DNA of 45,589 nucleotides, taken from Asticcacaulis benevestitus DSM 16100 = ATCC BAA-896 (GTDB lineage Bacteria; Pseudomonadota; Alphaproteobacteria; Caulobacterales; Caulobacteraceae). This document shows positions 9,023 through 15,624 of the stretch, piece by piece (the first letter of the stretch is position 1; each line of letters starts with the position of its first letter). Below the pieces are notes generated by a model. The model ran no database searches and was not told where the DNA came from. It saw only the letters and a program-made list of their open reading frames with translations. The position numbers and the translations under genes were made by a program. The DNA lies in the NCBI RefSeq assembly GCF_000376105.1, contig NZ_AQWM01000030.1, positions 1 through 45,589 of the forward strand, given 5' to 3'.

Positions 9023-9514
9023 TTACTCGGCCGTTACGCGGCGAGGCCATGCGTGTTGGGCGCCCCAGGCGACCTGTGACCGAAGATAGTTTCGAACCCA
9101 TTTGCCCGAGGCCGTGAGGCAGGTGAGGGGCCAATACCCGTCAGGTGATGCGCCGGGCGTCAAAGCGGCGGCGGTCTCAATCTTGTCAGCGATGGACCCG
9201 TTGAAATGGCCAATGTCGTGCGGCTTGAGCAACGCCCACCACAGGCCTGTCTCCACTGCGTCGAAAGCGCCATCCCCATTTGACTCACATGTACCATATT
9301 CGTTGGCGAGGAGCGGAATGCGCGACTGCGCGGCCAGGCAGAGGTCGCGCCGGTCGCCTTTAGTCAAATTCGGCTTGTCAGAACGGATGGTTTTATTAAC
9401 AGCCATGGTGAGAGGCAGTCTGGTTTCGCCCACTTCGATCAAATGGTATATTTTCGCATCTACGAGCACATAATGAGAAAAATTGACCGATAAGGTGATC
9501 AAAAGATTGGTCAT
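9023..9514 (-). pseudogene. C-terminal remnant of a GH5 cellulase
   Basis: The open frame encodes 163 residues whose second half matches the end of GH5 endoglucanases. IPLLANEYGTCESNGDG is the strand carrying the nucleophile Glu. WWALLKPHDIGHFNGSIADK corresponds to the usual ISxxNWSxxDK region. ALTPGASPDG and LTASGKWVRNYL form the conserved tail. The catalytic acid/base region, the N-terminal barrel and a signal peptide are missing, and the first 50 or so residues look unrelated. The family Trp of the NW motif is replaced by Gly. I read this as a decayed 3' fragment of a secreted cellulase, convergent with the intact LacI gene. The GH5 call rests on remembered family motifs. Confidence 0.55.
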
Positions 9515-9538
9515 GCGGTCGTCATGGCGGGTTTCAGG

Positions 9539-9574
9539 TTGATATTCATCAAACGTCTAAATGACTTTCATCAA
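9539..9574 (+). promoter_or_regulatory. tandem FNR/FixK-type boxes upstream of the EAL gene
   Basis: TTGAT-ATTC-ATCAA at 9539-9552 is a perfect FNR/FixK box. ATGAC-TTTC-ATCAA at 9561-9574 matches 8 of 10 specified bases. The centres are 22 bases apart, two helical turns. A TATAGAAT -10 candidate lies at 9592-9599, so a start near 9606 would put the two sites near -61 and -39, close to class I and class II positions. A Crp/Fnr regulator with the matching recognition helix is encoded at 18319-19095. Confidence 0.65.
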
Positions 9575-9664
9575 AGCAAGCACCACTTTTCTATAGAATT
9601 ATCAACTCTTTAAGAGGTGACGCGCATCTCTGGCCCCTACTGGATAAATAAGGGGCAGGGCAGA

Positions 9665-11347
9665 ATGCCAGTCGCATCAGAGCACAAAATACAACGCGAC
9701 AAATACATGGCTTTTGCCCTGGCCGCGGCGGATCTGCTGGTTGAAGTCGGACAGGACGGAGGCATCGTTTCGATCACGGGCGCGGTCAAAGCGCTGATCG
9801 GAACGCGTGAAGAGGCCCTCGTGGATCGCCCGATCGAAAGCCTGTTCGTTGAATCCGAGGGCGCCCTGATCAGGCGCTTGCGCGCCAAGGCCCTGGAAAA
9901 GGGGCGCATCGAACCGGCCGTTATGCACGTCGTCTGCCCACAAGGTGATGCGATTGCCGCAACTCTTGGACTTTGCACCCTCCCAGGACACGCCAATACG
10001 TACCTGGCCCTATCCGTCCTGAGCCCGGGCATGGCGGCCAAACTGCCCAAACGCGATGACGTGACCGGCCTGATCGCCATGAGCGAATTTCAGCACATGG
10101 CGCAAAAGGGCATTTCCCCAAACGATCCCGGCTCGGGCGCCGCCATGCTGCAAGAGATGCGTCTCGTCAAGATTGGCGGTCTGAACAAAAAGCTTAAAAG
10201 CCTGGGGGAATCGCGCGCCAACGAGCTCATGGCTGAAATAGGCGCCATCCTGAACGCCAGCGCTACGGACACAAGCGCGGCGAGGCTAGGGGAAGAGAAT
10301 TTCGGTTTGATCGGCCTTGCCTATGGTTCAGCTCAAGCCGACATGTCCGTTGCGGAGGGCGTTCGGCTTGCCGAATCCCTGGCAGAGGCCATGATGACGG
10401 CCGGTCTCAGCGCCCATGCCGCGCGCCCACAGGTGACGTCTGTCAGCCTGGCCCGCGATGGCCTACAGGAGAAGGAGATTGCACGAGCGCTGTCCTATAT
10501 CTTCGATAATTTGTCGAAGACCGACTTTGTCGCCCCGCACTCTCTCAAATCCGCCTTCGAGGCGGCTGAACGCGAGGTGATCGGCCAGTTGGCCAACCTG
10601 CGCGACATCATCGATCATGACCGCTTCGATTTGCACTTTCAGCCCGTGATAGAGCTAAAATCAGGTCAGATCGCGCATCATGAGGCGCTGGTGCGTTTTG
10701 GTAAGCCTGGTAGCCCGCTTGAGACGATCCGGTTCGCCGAAAACGTCGGCCTGATCGCCGATCTCGACATGGCTGTCTGTAGAAAGGCCATCGCCTTGCT
10801 GGCGGATCAGCCCCATTTGAGTCTCGCCGTCAATATCTCCGGCTTTTCGATACAATATCCTGAGTTTTGCGCTGAGCTCAATGAACGCCTTCATGCGCAG
10901 GCGGTATTGGCCGAGCGCCTTATTTTTGAAGTCACCGAAACCCACCAGATCGAAAATATGGACCTTGCGGCGCAATTCCTGAGCGGTCTGAGGCGTCGCG
11001 GTTTCAAGGTCTGTCTCGACGATTTTGGTGCAGGCGCCGCCGCCTACAACTATCTGCGCCGCCTCGATGTCGACTACGTGAAGATTGACGGGCCCTTCTT
11101 GCAGCGCGCGGCCACAGACAGGCGGGAAAGGGCACTTTTGCGCTCCTTGTCCGTTCTGTGCGCCGAACTGGGATGCCAGATCATCGGGGAACAGATTGAA
11201 ACGCCGGAGATAAAAAGCCTGGCGCTCGATCTTGGTCTGACCTTCGGCCAAGGCTATCTGTTCGGCAAACCGACGGCAGAGGTGCCCAGAAGCAAGGCCC
11301 TGGCCGCCAATGGCCGCCGGGTGGGACAGATCGCCGCATGGCGGTAG
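9665..11347 (+). CDS. EAL-domain c-di-GMP phosphodiesterase with degenerate GGDEF
   Basis: The 560-residue protein lacks membrane segments. An N-terminal PAS-like region (about residues 15-115) is followed by a degenerate GGDEF domain in which the signature reads RLGEENFGL, so cyclase activity is not expected. A C-terminal EAL domain follows. In the EAL part the key motifs are present: HHEALVRF (Glu340), VNISG, FEVTET, DDFGAG (Asp452-Asp453), VKIDG, GEQIET and GQGYLFGKP. It is probably an active enzyme hydrolysing c-di-GMP to pGpG, although loop 6 (DFGAGAAAYNYL) departs from the usual form. The ATG at 9665 has AGGGG 9 bases upstream and is preferred to a GTG at 9617. Two FNR-type boxes lie 90-125 bases upstream, suggesting oxygen- or NO-dependent expression. 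Confidence 0.9.
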   Translation: MPVASEHKIQRDKYMAFALAAADLLVEVGQDGGIVSITGAVKALIGTREEALVDRPIESLFVESEGALIRRLRAKALEKGRIEPAVMHVVCPQGDAIAATLGLCTLPGHANTYLALSVLSPGMAAKLPKRDDVTGLIAMSEFQHMAQKGISPNDPGSGAAMLQEMRLVKIGGLNKKLKSLGESRANELMAEIGAILNASATDTSAARLGEENFGLIGLAYGSAQADMSVAEGVRLAESLAEAMMTAGLSAHAARPQVTSVSLARDGLQEKEIARALSYIFDNLSKTDFVAPHSLKSAFEAAEREVIGQLANLRDIIDHDRFDLHFQPVIELKSGQIAHHEALVRFGKPGSPLETIRFAENVGLIADLDMAVCRKAIALLADQPHLSLAVNISGFSIQYPEFCAELNERLHAQAVLAERLIFEVTETHQIENMDLAAQFLSGLRRRGFKVCLDDFGAGAAAYNYLRRLDVDYVKIDGPFLQRAATDRRERALLRSLSVLCAELGCQIIGEQIETPEIKSLALDLGLTFGQGYLFGKPTAEVPRSKALAANGRRVGQIAAWR

Positions 11348-11697
11348 CGGCGCTTTCTAAAATCTGTGATCCGCACCCCGGAATAAAATTTATAAAAACA
11401 GTATATTGCAGGTAAAAATCTGTTCGCCCAGATGGGGGCGCGTGGGCGCGTGGCATTGAGTTTGCCCCGGTTCAAGAACGCATCGGCCCCCTCAATTTGA
11501 CCGCGATCAAATACAGCCCATCCCATCCGTGGTCTGCCTGAACCTGTTGTCAGGGGCGCCGGCGTGTCGCCGGACGAGTCGTCATGTGTCGCTGGTCGAC
11601 AAGCGTGGCGGTTCTATTGAACAGGCTTGGGTAATAAAAAAGTGGGTGAGGCGTTATGTAGACAAATTTAAATAATTGCCGACATTTAATATCAATC
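11348..11697. other. intergenic stretch at the left edge of the accessory region
   Basis: No gene is recognised in these 350 bases. A short perfect hairpin (CCGGCG-TGT-CGCCGG, 11559-11573) has no T-run. The last 60 bases become A/T-rich and include an imperfect dyad around 11658-11686 (GTAGACAAAT facing AATTGCCGAC) just before the AbiEi-like remnant. This fits an old autoregulated antitoxin promoter. Confidence 0.4.
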
Positions 11698-11994
11698 ATG
11701 AGCGAGCGTCATAGAAATCATAGGGTCGAAGCCCTCGCGTTGGCGAATACCATCGGGATGGCGCGTGCGCGCGATTTCGCGGCTGCGGGAATCCCACTCT
11801 CCTATCTTAAGCGCATGACGGACGCAGGCGAACTGGTAAAGCTCGGTCGCGGACTATACCAGGTGCCGGAACGTGTGGGGGAAGATGTCGCGCATGATTT
11901 GGCGGAGGCGGCTCCTCTATCTCAAGACAGGACATGCCCATCGCGCTACTGTTCTCTACTATTGACGTGCAAAACTACCGCGCTAGCGGTTTAG
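11698..11994 (+). pseudogene. AbiEi-type antitoxin/transcriptional regulator, truncated by frameshift
   Basis: The first 75 residues match the N-terminal winged-helix of AbiEi-family antitoxins (type IV toxin-antitoxin): ALALANTIGMARARDFAAAG, IPLSYLKRMTDAGELVKLGRGLYQ and DVAHDLAEAA. After that the frame becomes non-homologous and stops at residue 98. Full members have about 200 residues and continue with a leucine-rich segment ending in SALSFH. A similar stretch (PIALLFSTIDVQNYRASG) is found in the next frame from 11934, which points to a +1 frameshift plus loss of the 3' half. No AbiEii-type nucleotidyltransferase toxin follows. I take it as a dead remnant. Confidence 0.65.
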
Positions 11995-12403
11995 TCCTAG
12001 GGCGCTGGCCGGCCGCTGAAATGAACTCCAGCGAAACTATCAAGTCGTTCAGTCGAAGAGCATCTGGTGTACTATTTTCGCTGGGTACTGCGGGTAGGTA
12101 TAGGGCGACGTCATTGCCGGTTTCGCTATTGAATCGAATGCACTAGGAACGCAATAGGAATTGATCAGCACAATGGTGGTGATGAATGGGGCAGAAAATT
12201 TGCTACAGGAAATGGAGTTCCGCCCATTGGACACACGCAATGGTCGATCTCGTCAAACTTGTTTTTTGCCGTGCCTCTTTTATTTTAGGTGGTAGTGCTT
12301 TTCCCGCAACGAGGCGTTGTGACAAACGTCACCACTGGCCATTTGTAGGGGCCGCATGACCCTTTCTTTAACTCTGCTCGCCGGAGCGCGATCTGCCCGG
12401 CGC
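11995..12403. other. non-coding scar between the AbiEi remnant and the XRE gene
   Basis: Only short frames without recognisable family motifs occur in these 409 bases. The A/T content is higher than in neighbouring genes. The first bases probably contain degenerate remains of the antitoxin C-terminal region. No terminal inverted repeats or RNA gene were recognised. Confidence 0.4.
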
Positions 12404-12817
12404 TCAAATTGCCTCGTCCGGCTCATCGGCAAGCGTCTTGGCGAGTTCGACTACGCGGCGGCGGAGTTTGGGGTTCTTCACCTTTGGAAACCATTCTGCC
12501 AGTTCAAGCCCTTCGCGTGTGGTCAGGAACCCGTTGACTGTGCGCTCGGACGCTGATTCAATGAATGGACCGGCGGATACCTCGTCGCCATACCCGGCAA
12601 AAAAGTAGCCGATAGGCGTGTTGAACGTCAGAGCAATTTCATGGAGCTTTGAAGCGCTGACCCGGTTGGTGCCGCGTTCGTATTTTTGGACCTGCTGGAA
12701 GGTGAGATCGAGCGCGGTCGCCAGAGCGCTCTGGCTCAGGCCAAGGTCCTTGCGTTTTTGCCGTATACGCATACCCACGTGTACATCCACCCCGTGCGGA
12801 AGACCATTGCTGCTCAT
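12404..12817 (-). CDS. XRE-family HTH transcriptional regulator
   Basis: The 137-residue protein has an N-terminal HTH_3/XRE domain: VGMRIRQKRKDLGLSQSAL, LDLTFQQVQKYERGTNRVSA and SKLHEIALTFNTPIGYFF. A C-terminal tail rich in charged residues follows (NPKLRRRVVELAKTLADE). This layout is a widespread alphaproteobacterial type of about 130-140 residues, often linked to cell-cycle or stress control. The ATG at 12817 has AAGGAG 9 bases upstream. A TTG one codon earlier is less likely. It is transcribed leftward away from the small unknown genes and has no evident partner gene. Confidence 0.88.
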   Translation of the reverse strand: MSSNGLPHGVDVHVGMRIRQKRKDLGLSQSALATALDLTFQQVQKYERGTNRVSASKLHEIALTFNTPIGYFFAGYGDEVSAGPFIESASERTVNGFLTTREGLELAEWFPKVKNPKLRRRVVELAKTLADEPDEAI

Positions 12818-12923
12818 CAACTCGTTCTCCTTGAATCAGAAGGAAAATGTTAGGCGGACAGTACGCCAGATGCAACCAGAGTTTTACGTCTAAAAAGAGA
12901 AACGTCATGCGCGTGTCCGAGAC

Positions 12924-13358
12924 TCACTCGGAGGACGCTTTTGGCGGCAGATGTCGACGGATGAATTCATTCTCCAGAACGCCGACGCCCAGAGACAGGG
13001 CAACGCCGATGCCGCCGAGAAGGCCAAGCGTCGTGATGTAGGCGTAGGATTGCGATTGAAGGGCCATGATAGCCGCCAGATGCGTCAACGTGCCCCCCAA
13101 GTGACAAGACGTGATCAATAGGGTCCAGATGCGCCGTGAGTAATAGGAAATGACAAACAGGCTGAGCGTTACGGCACAATCGAGCGAAGTCAGATAAAGA
13201 CCGGGGCCAAAGCCACGCTGTAGGTGTGGCGTCAGGAACCAGGCGCCCAAGACGAGCGTAGCGGCGGACCTTTCAGCCCAGCCGCCTCGCCATAGTGCCA
13301 GGCCACCGAAGGTGACCACCAGCACATATCCAAATCCAACCCAGAGCGTGTGTAACAT
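12924..13358 (-). CDS. small integral membrane protein of unknown function
   Basis: The 144-residue protein has about four hydrophobic segments: around residues 3-22 (LWVGFGYVLVVTFGGLALW), 32-45, 58-75 (SLDCAVTLSLFVISYY) and 105-128 (TLGLLGGIGVALSLGVGVL). I recognise no family. Its start codon overlaps the stop of the upstream gene by one base (TAATG), which indicates translational coupling. Together with the next two genes upstream it appears to form a short leftward operon behind a LuxR-type regulator. The function is unknown. Confidence 0.7.
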   Translation of the reverse strand: MLHTLWVGFGYVLVVTFGGLALWRGGWAERSAATLVLGAWFLTPHLQRGFGPGLYLTSLDCAVTLSLFVISYYSRRIWTLLITSCHLGGTLTHLAAIMALQSQSYAYITTLGLLGGIGVALSLGVGVLENEFIRRHLPPKASSE

Positions 13359-13705
13359 TACGCCGTCATTTGGGGTGTCTGCGTCACGCTGGCGCCCGGG
13401 CGCTTCGGCGCCGGTTTGTCGAGGTCGTTGCCGGTCAGGGTGACATTAGGCGCCCACTGGTCCTGAATATTTTTCAGGCCGTGATGGAAGTCGATGATGT
13501 TTTCGCGGGCGGCAATCATCCCGCTGATGCCTTGGCCAAGCAAGGCGAGTTCGTTTCTGCCCCATACGCCTGACATGCCACTCGTGACCCGCAAACGTGT
13601 GAGGGTGGAGAGCAGTTCTCCGGCTTCGCAAAGCGCCAGATCGATGGCGACTTCTGTATCGCGCATTTTCTCGGCGCCGGCGAGGACAACTTCGGAACGT
13701 TTCAA
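13358..13705 (-). CDS. conserved-looking hypothetical protein
   Basis: The 115-residue soluble protein is mostly helical in composition. The central part reads LALCEAGELLSTLTRLRVTS and IIDFHHGLKNIQDQW, followed by a Pro/Lys-rich tail. It has no signal peptide or membrane span. The start is a TTG at 13705 with AAGGAG 8 bases upstream, a good ribosome site that decides the start. It is coupled to the downstream membrane-protein gene through a one-base overlap. I do not recognise the family. Natural residue composition and strong G/C third positions support that it is a real gene. Confidence 0.7.
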   Translation of the reverse strand: MKRSEVVLAGAEKMRDTEVAIDLALCEAGELLSTLTRLRVTSGMSGVWGRNELALLGQGISGMIAARENIIDFHHGLKNIQDQWAPNVTLTGNDLDKPAPKRPGASVTQTPQMTA

Positions 13706-13764
13706 AAGGTTTCTCCTTCTCTATGGCCGACTTTCCGGCCGCTGAGACCGACCGGTGACCTCTG

Positions 13765-14418
13765 TCATCCCGTCTGGCCACTGATTTGTGTTATGGCCTG
13801 GAATATTCCCAACAGCACGATGACAGCGCTCCCGGTTAGCAGGATGACGGCCAGGGTGGTGAGGAGGGTGAGTCCAGCCCATTGTATGAGGTTTAACGAC
13901 CGTAGCCAGCCGGTGAAGGCTAGGTAGCGGCGAACTCGATCATCGCGAACATCAGCAAGGTTATGGCGGCGGCCTCCCCTTGTGTCTCCTTGACCTGAAA
14001 GATGGTGTCCAGGGTCGCTGAGACGTTCTGACGTTTCCCCGGCGGTGTTAAGGTCCGGATGGCGTCCTCCAGATCGCTCTTGAGGATGGTCAGGGTGGGT
14101 TCGTTCGTGATGTGGGACGTTATGCTCATGCCCTGACACTGCGGTCGCAGAGGGAGGGGGAGATACCCGGCTTTCTTCCCCCCCGTCAAAATGACGGGGG
14201 GGAACCGCCCCCAGAGAGGTCGCGTACAGGCGCGCGGCTGCCCGTGTCGACGACACATTCAACTTCTGCCGCACCTCTTCGGTGTGGCCGCGGATGGTTG
14301 ACGGCTCGATCCCTAACAGACCCGCGATTTCTTTCTGCTGATAACCCTGGGCAATCAGGATCAGGATTTCTTTTTGGCGGTCGGAGAGGGCGTCTAAGCC
14401 GGTCTTTCTGGGAGCCAT
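13765..14418 (-). CDS. LuxR-type HTH regulator, reading frame doubtful after residue 70
   Basis: The first 65 residues are a GerE/LuxR helix-turn-helix: ALSDRQKEILILIAQGYQQK, EIAGLLGIEPSTIRGHTEEV and RQKLNVSSTRAAARLYA. The frame stays open to 13765 (217 residues). Its middle (about residues 75-170) is rich in His, Arg, Asp and Pro and looks like an out-of-frame translation, because another frame in the same DNA encodes a natural-looking protein (13920-14129). The last 45 residues again look genuine and contain a transmembrane helix (LTLLTTLAVILLTGSAVIVL). A C7/G7 hairpin at 14176-14204 marks the point where the frame goes wrong. One base less or more there would end the regulator near an ATGA overlap with the next gene. 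GTG at 14427 is an alternative start. Confidence 0.6.
   Translation of the reverse strand: MAPRKTGLDALSDRQKEILILIAQGYQQKEIAGLLGIEPSTIRGHTEEVRQKLNVSSTRAAARLYATSLGAVPPRHFDGGEESRVSPPPSATAVSGHEHNVPHHERTHPDHPQERSGGRHPDLNTAGETSERLSDPGHHLSGQGDTRGGRRHNLADVRDDRVRRYLAFTGWLRSLNLIQWAGLTLLTTLAVILLTGSAVIVLLGIFQAITQISGQTG
13920..14129 (-). CDS. small protein of unknown function overlapping the HTH frame
   Basis: This 69-residue frame (MSITSHITNEPTLTILKS...) has mostly C or G at third codon positions, which identifies it as the true coding frame of this stretch. It begins at an ATG that would form an ATGA overlap with a frameshifted end of the LuxR-type gene. The C-terminus is hydrophobic (AAAITLLMFAMIEFAAT). 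After its stop, the DNA goes on coding in the frame of the long HTH reading frame (transmembrane tail to 13765), for which no ATG, GTG or TTG start exists. A recoded fusion with that tail is therefore possible. The function is unknown. Confidence 0.5.
   Translation of the reverse strand: MSITSHITNEPTLTILKSDLEDAIRTLTPPGKRQNVSATLDTIFQVKETQGEAAAITLLMFAMIEFAAT
14176..14204. repeat. perfect hairpin with C7/G7 homopolymer arms
   Basis: TTCCCCCCCGTCA and TGACGGGGGGGAA form a 13-bp perfect inverted repeat around an AAA loop. No T-run follows on either strand, so it is not a textbook intrinsic terminator. Each arm contains a seven-base homopolymer that can slip during replication, transcription or sequencing. 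It sits exactly where the HTH gene loses its natural codon pattern. Confidence 0.75.
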
Positions 14419-14423
14419 GGGCG

Positions 14424-14573
14424 TCACCCGACCCGATAGGGCGCGATGACGACCGGACCGGTACGTTGGATGATGATTGGCCTAACTGTCGCTCGTTGTC
14501 GAATTTGCACAGGTCCATAGGCGTCAAAGACAAGTCGGACGCGATCTTTCCGGTTGCCCTTCGTGAATGACAT
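14424..14573 (-). CDS. possible small basic protein upstream of the HTH regulator
   Basis: The ATG at 14573 opens a 49-codon frame (MSFTKGNRKDRVRLVFDAYG...) rich in Arg and hydrophobic residues. Its TGA overlaps the possible GTG start of the LuxR-type gene, an arrangement typical of coupled genes. A longer version from 14687 has less natural composition. No family is recognised. It may be a small regulator partner or only a leader of the HTH gene. Confidence 0.4.
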   Translation of the reverse strand: MSFTKGNRKDRVRLVFDAYGPVQIRQRATVRPIIIQRTGPVVIAPYRVG

Positions 14574-14781
14574 GTTTCTTTTTCGCCCCCGACTCACCAA
14601 TGACGACAGATTAACCAGACAAATGGATACTGCACCAGAGCGTCGTCTTGTGAAACTGTTGACGGGTCTTTGGATGCTCGGCACCAAGCGTGACAGAACA
14701 GAGGTTCGGTGATGTGAAGGGCCGGGAAGTTTTAACGGGCTTGTCGTCGACCAGTTGTCCTAATTTCAACTTTACCATGGC

Positions 14782-15127
14782 TTATTCACGATAGGGTTCG
14801 AGAATGAGATCGCGGGCTAGGACCACCCGGATGGGGAGGCCATTGCGCAGGGGAATTGACGGCTGCGCGCTCAGTTGTCGCTCGACCAGAGCTTGACCAA
14901 CGCGGGCAAGGCTGTCAGTCGCGCCAGAGCGGAGAACTCGGACCAGATCACTGCCGCGAGACGCGTTGCCACCGCTGAGAGCGTAGATACCGAGGATGGT
15001 TGAGACCGCTGCGGCCTGGGCTACACGCGCCCAATGGAAGTTGGTCCTATCCTGCAAGGCGGCAAGGCCTTGCGGATCAGCCCACGCTCCGTGTCCAGAA
15101 GCCATGAAGCACCGTCCGGAGGTATCA
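14782..15127 (-). pseudogene. trbI/virB10 C-terminal fragment, frameshifted
   Basis: The 107-residue open frame ends in LVERQLSAQPSIPLRNGLPI followed by RVVLARDLILEPY, which matches the C-terminus of the conjugative-transfer pore protein TrbI/VirB10. The preceding ADPQGLAALQDRTNFHWARV and AAAVSTILGIYALSGG also follow that family. Just upstream, in another frame, the DNA encodes WLLDTERG, the usual text before ADPQG. A single-base frameshift therefore separates the two parts, and the N-terminal 250 or more residues of a normal TrbI are absent. This is debris from a conjugative element and should make no functional protein. IS30 sequence follows about 30 bases upstream. Confidence 0.7.
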
Positions 15128-15158
15128 TCCGTTCCCAGACTTGGTTGATGTTACCAGT

Positions 15159-15533
15159 TTACTGAAGTTGTCTCAAGTGCTTCTCGAACGCCTCTTTGGG
15201 TGTTTGAAAGCCGAGGCACTTACGTGGCGTAGCATTCATCGCGTTTTCTACGGCCATGATGTCAGCGCCTGAGAGTTCGCCCAGATTTGCTTCGAGTAGC
15301 AGGTAGCGCCGTACACGGCCATTGCTGTTTTCGACAGGTCCTTTCTGCCAGGGTGAGCTGACATCACAGAAGTAGCTCTTCATGCCGGACGTCTTGTAAA
15401 GCATTCGCCAGGCCATAAATTCGGTCCCGCGGTCGAACGTCATGATTTGGCGCCCATGCGGGGGGCATTCACTATAAGTCCGGCGTTTTTCCAATCTTGT
15501 CGGCAAGCTATTTAGTTGGAGATCGTTATTCAC
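15159..15533 (-). pseudogene. IS30-family transposase, 5'-truncated
   Basis: From about residue 30 the 124-residue frame is the C-terminal half of an IS30 transposase. IMTFDRGTEFMAWRML holds the second catalytic Asp region. SYFCDVSSPWQKGPVENSNG holds the Glu and the Asn-rich motif. It ends in RKCLGFQTPKEAFEKHL. The N-terminal HTH and first catalytic Asp are missing, and the first 30 residues are unrelated. The gene cannot support transposition. Together with the trbI fragment it marks a deleted mobile element. Confidence 0.8.
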
Positions 15534-15624
15534 AAAATTAATCTATGGTGATAGTTTCTCGCAGCGGGTGAATGAAATGCGCAATGCAGTCTAGATCCGG
15601 TGAAAGGAATTCACGAGGGTAAAG

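Noticed and set aside
9102-9473. 123-codon plus-strand frame opposite the GH5 remnant
   Set aside because: The minus-strand frame contains several GH5 motifs in series, and the plus frame contains none.
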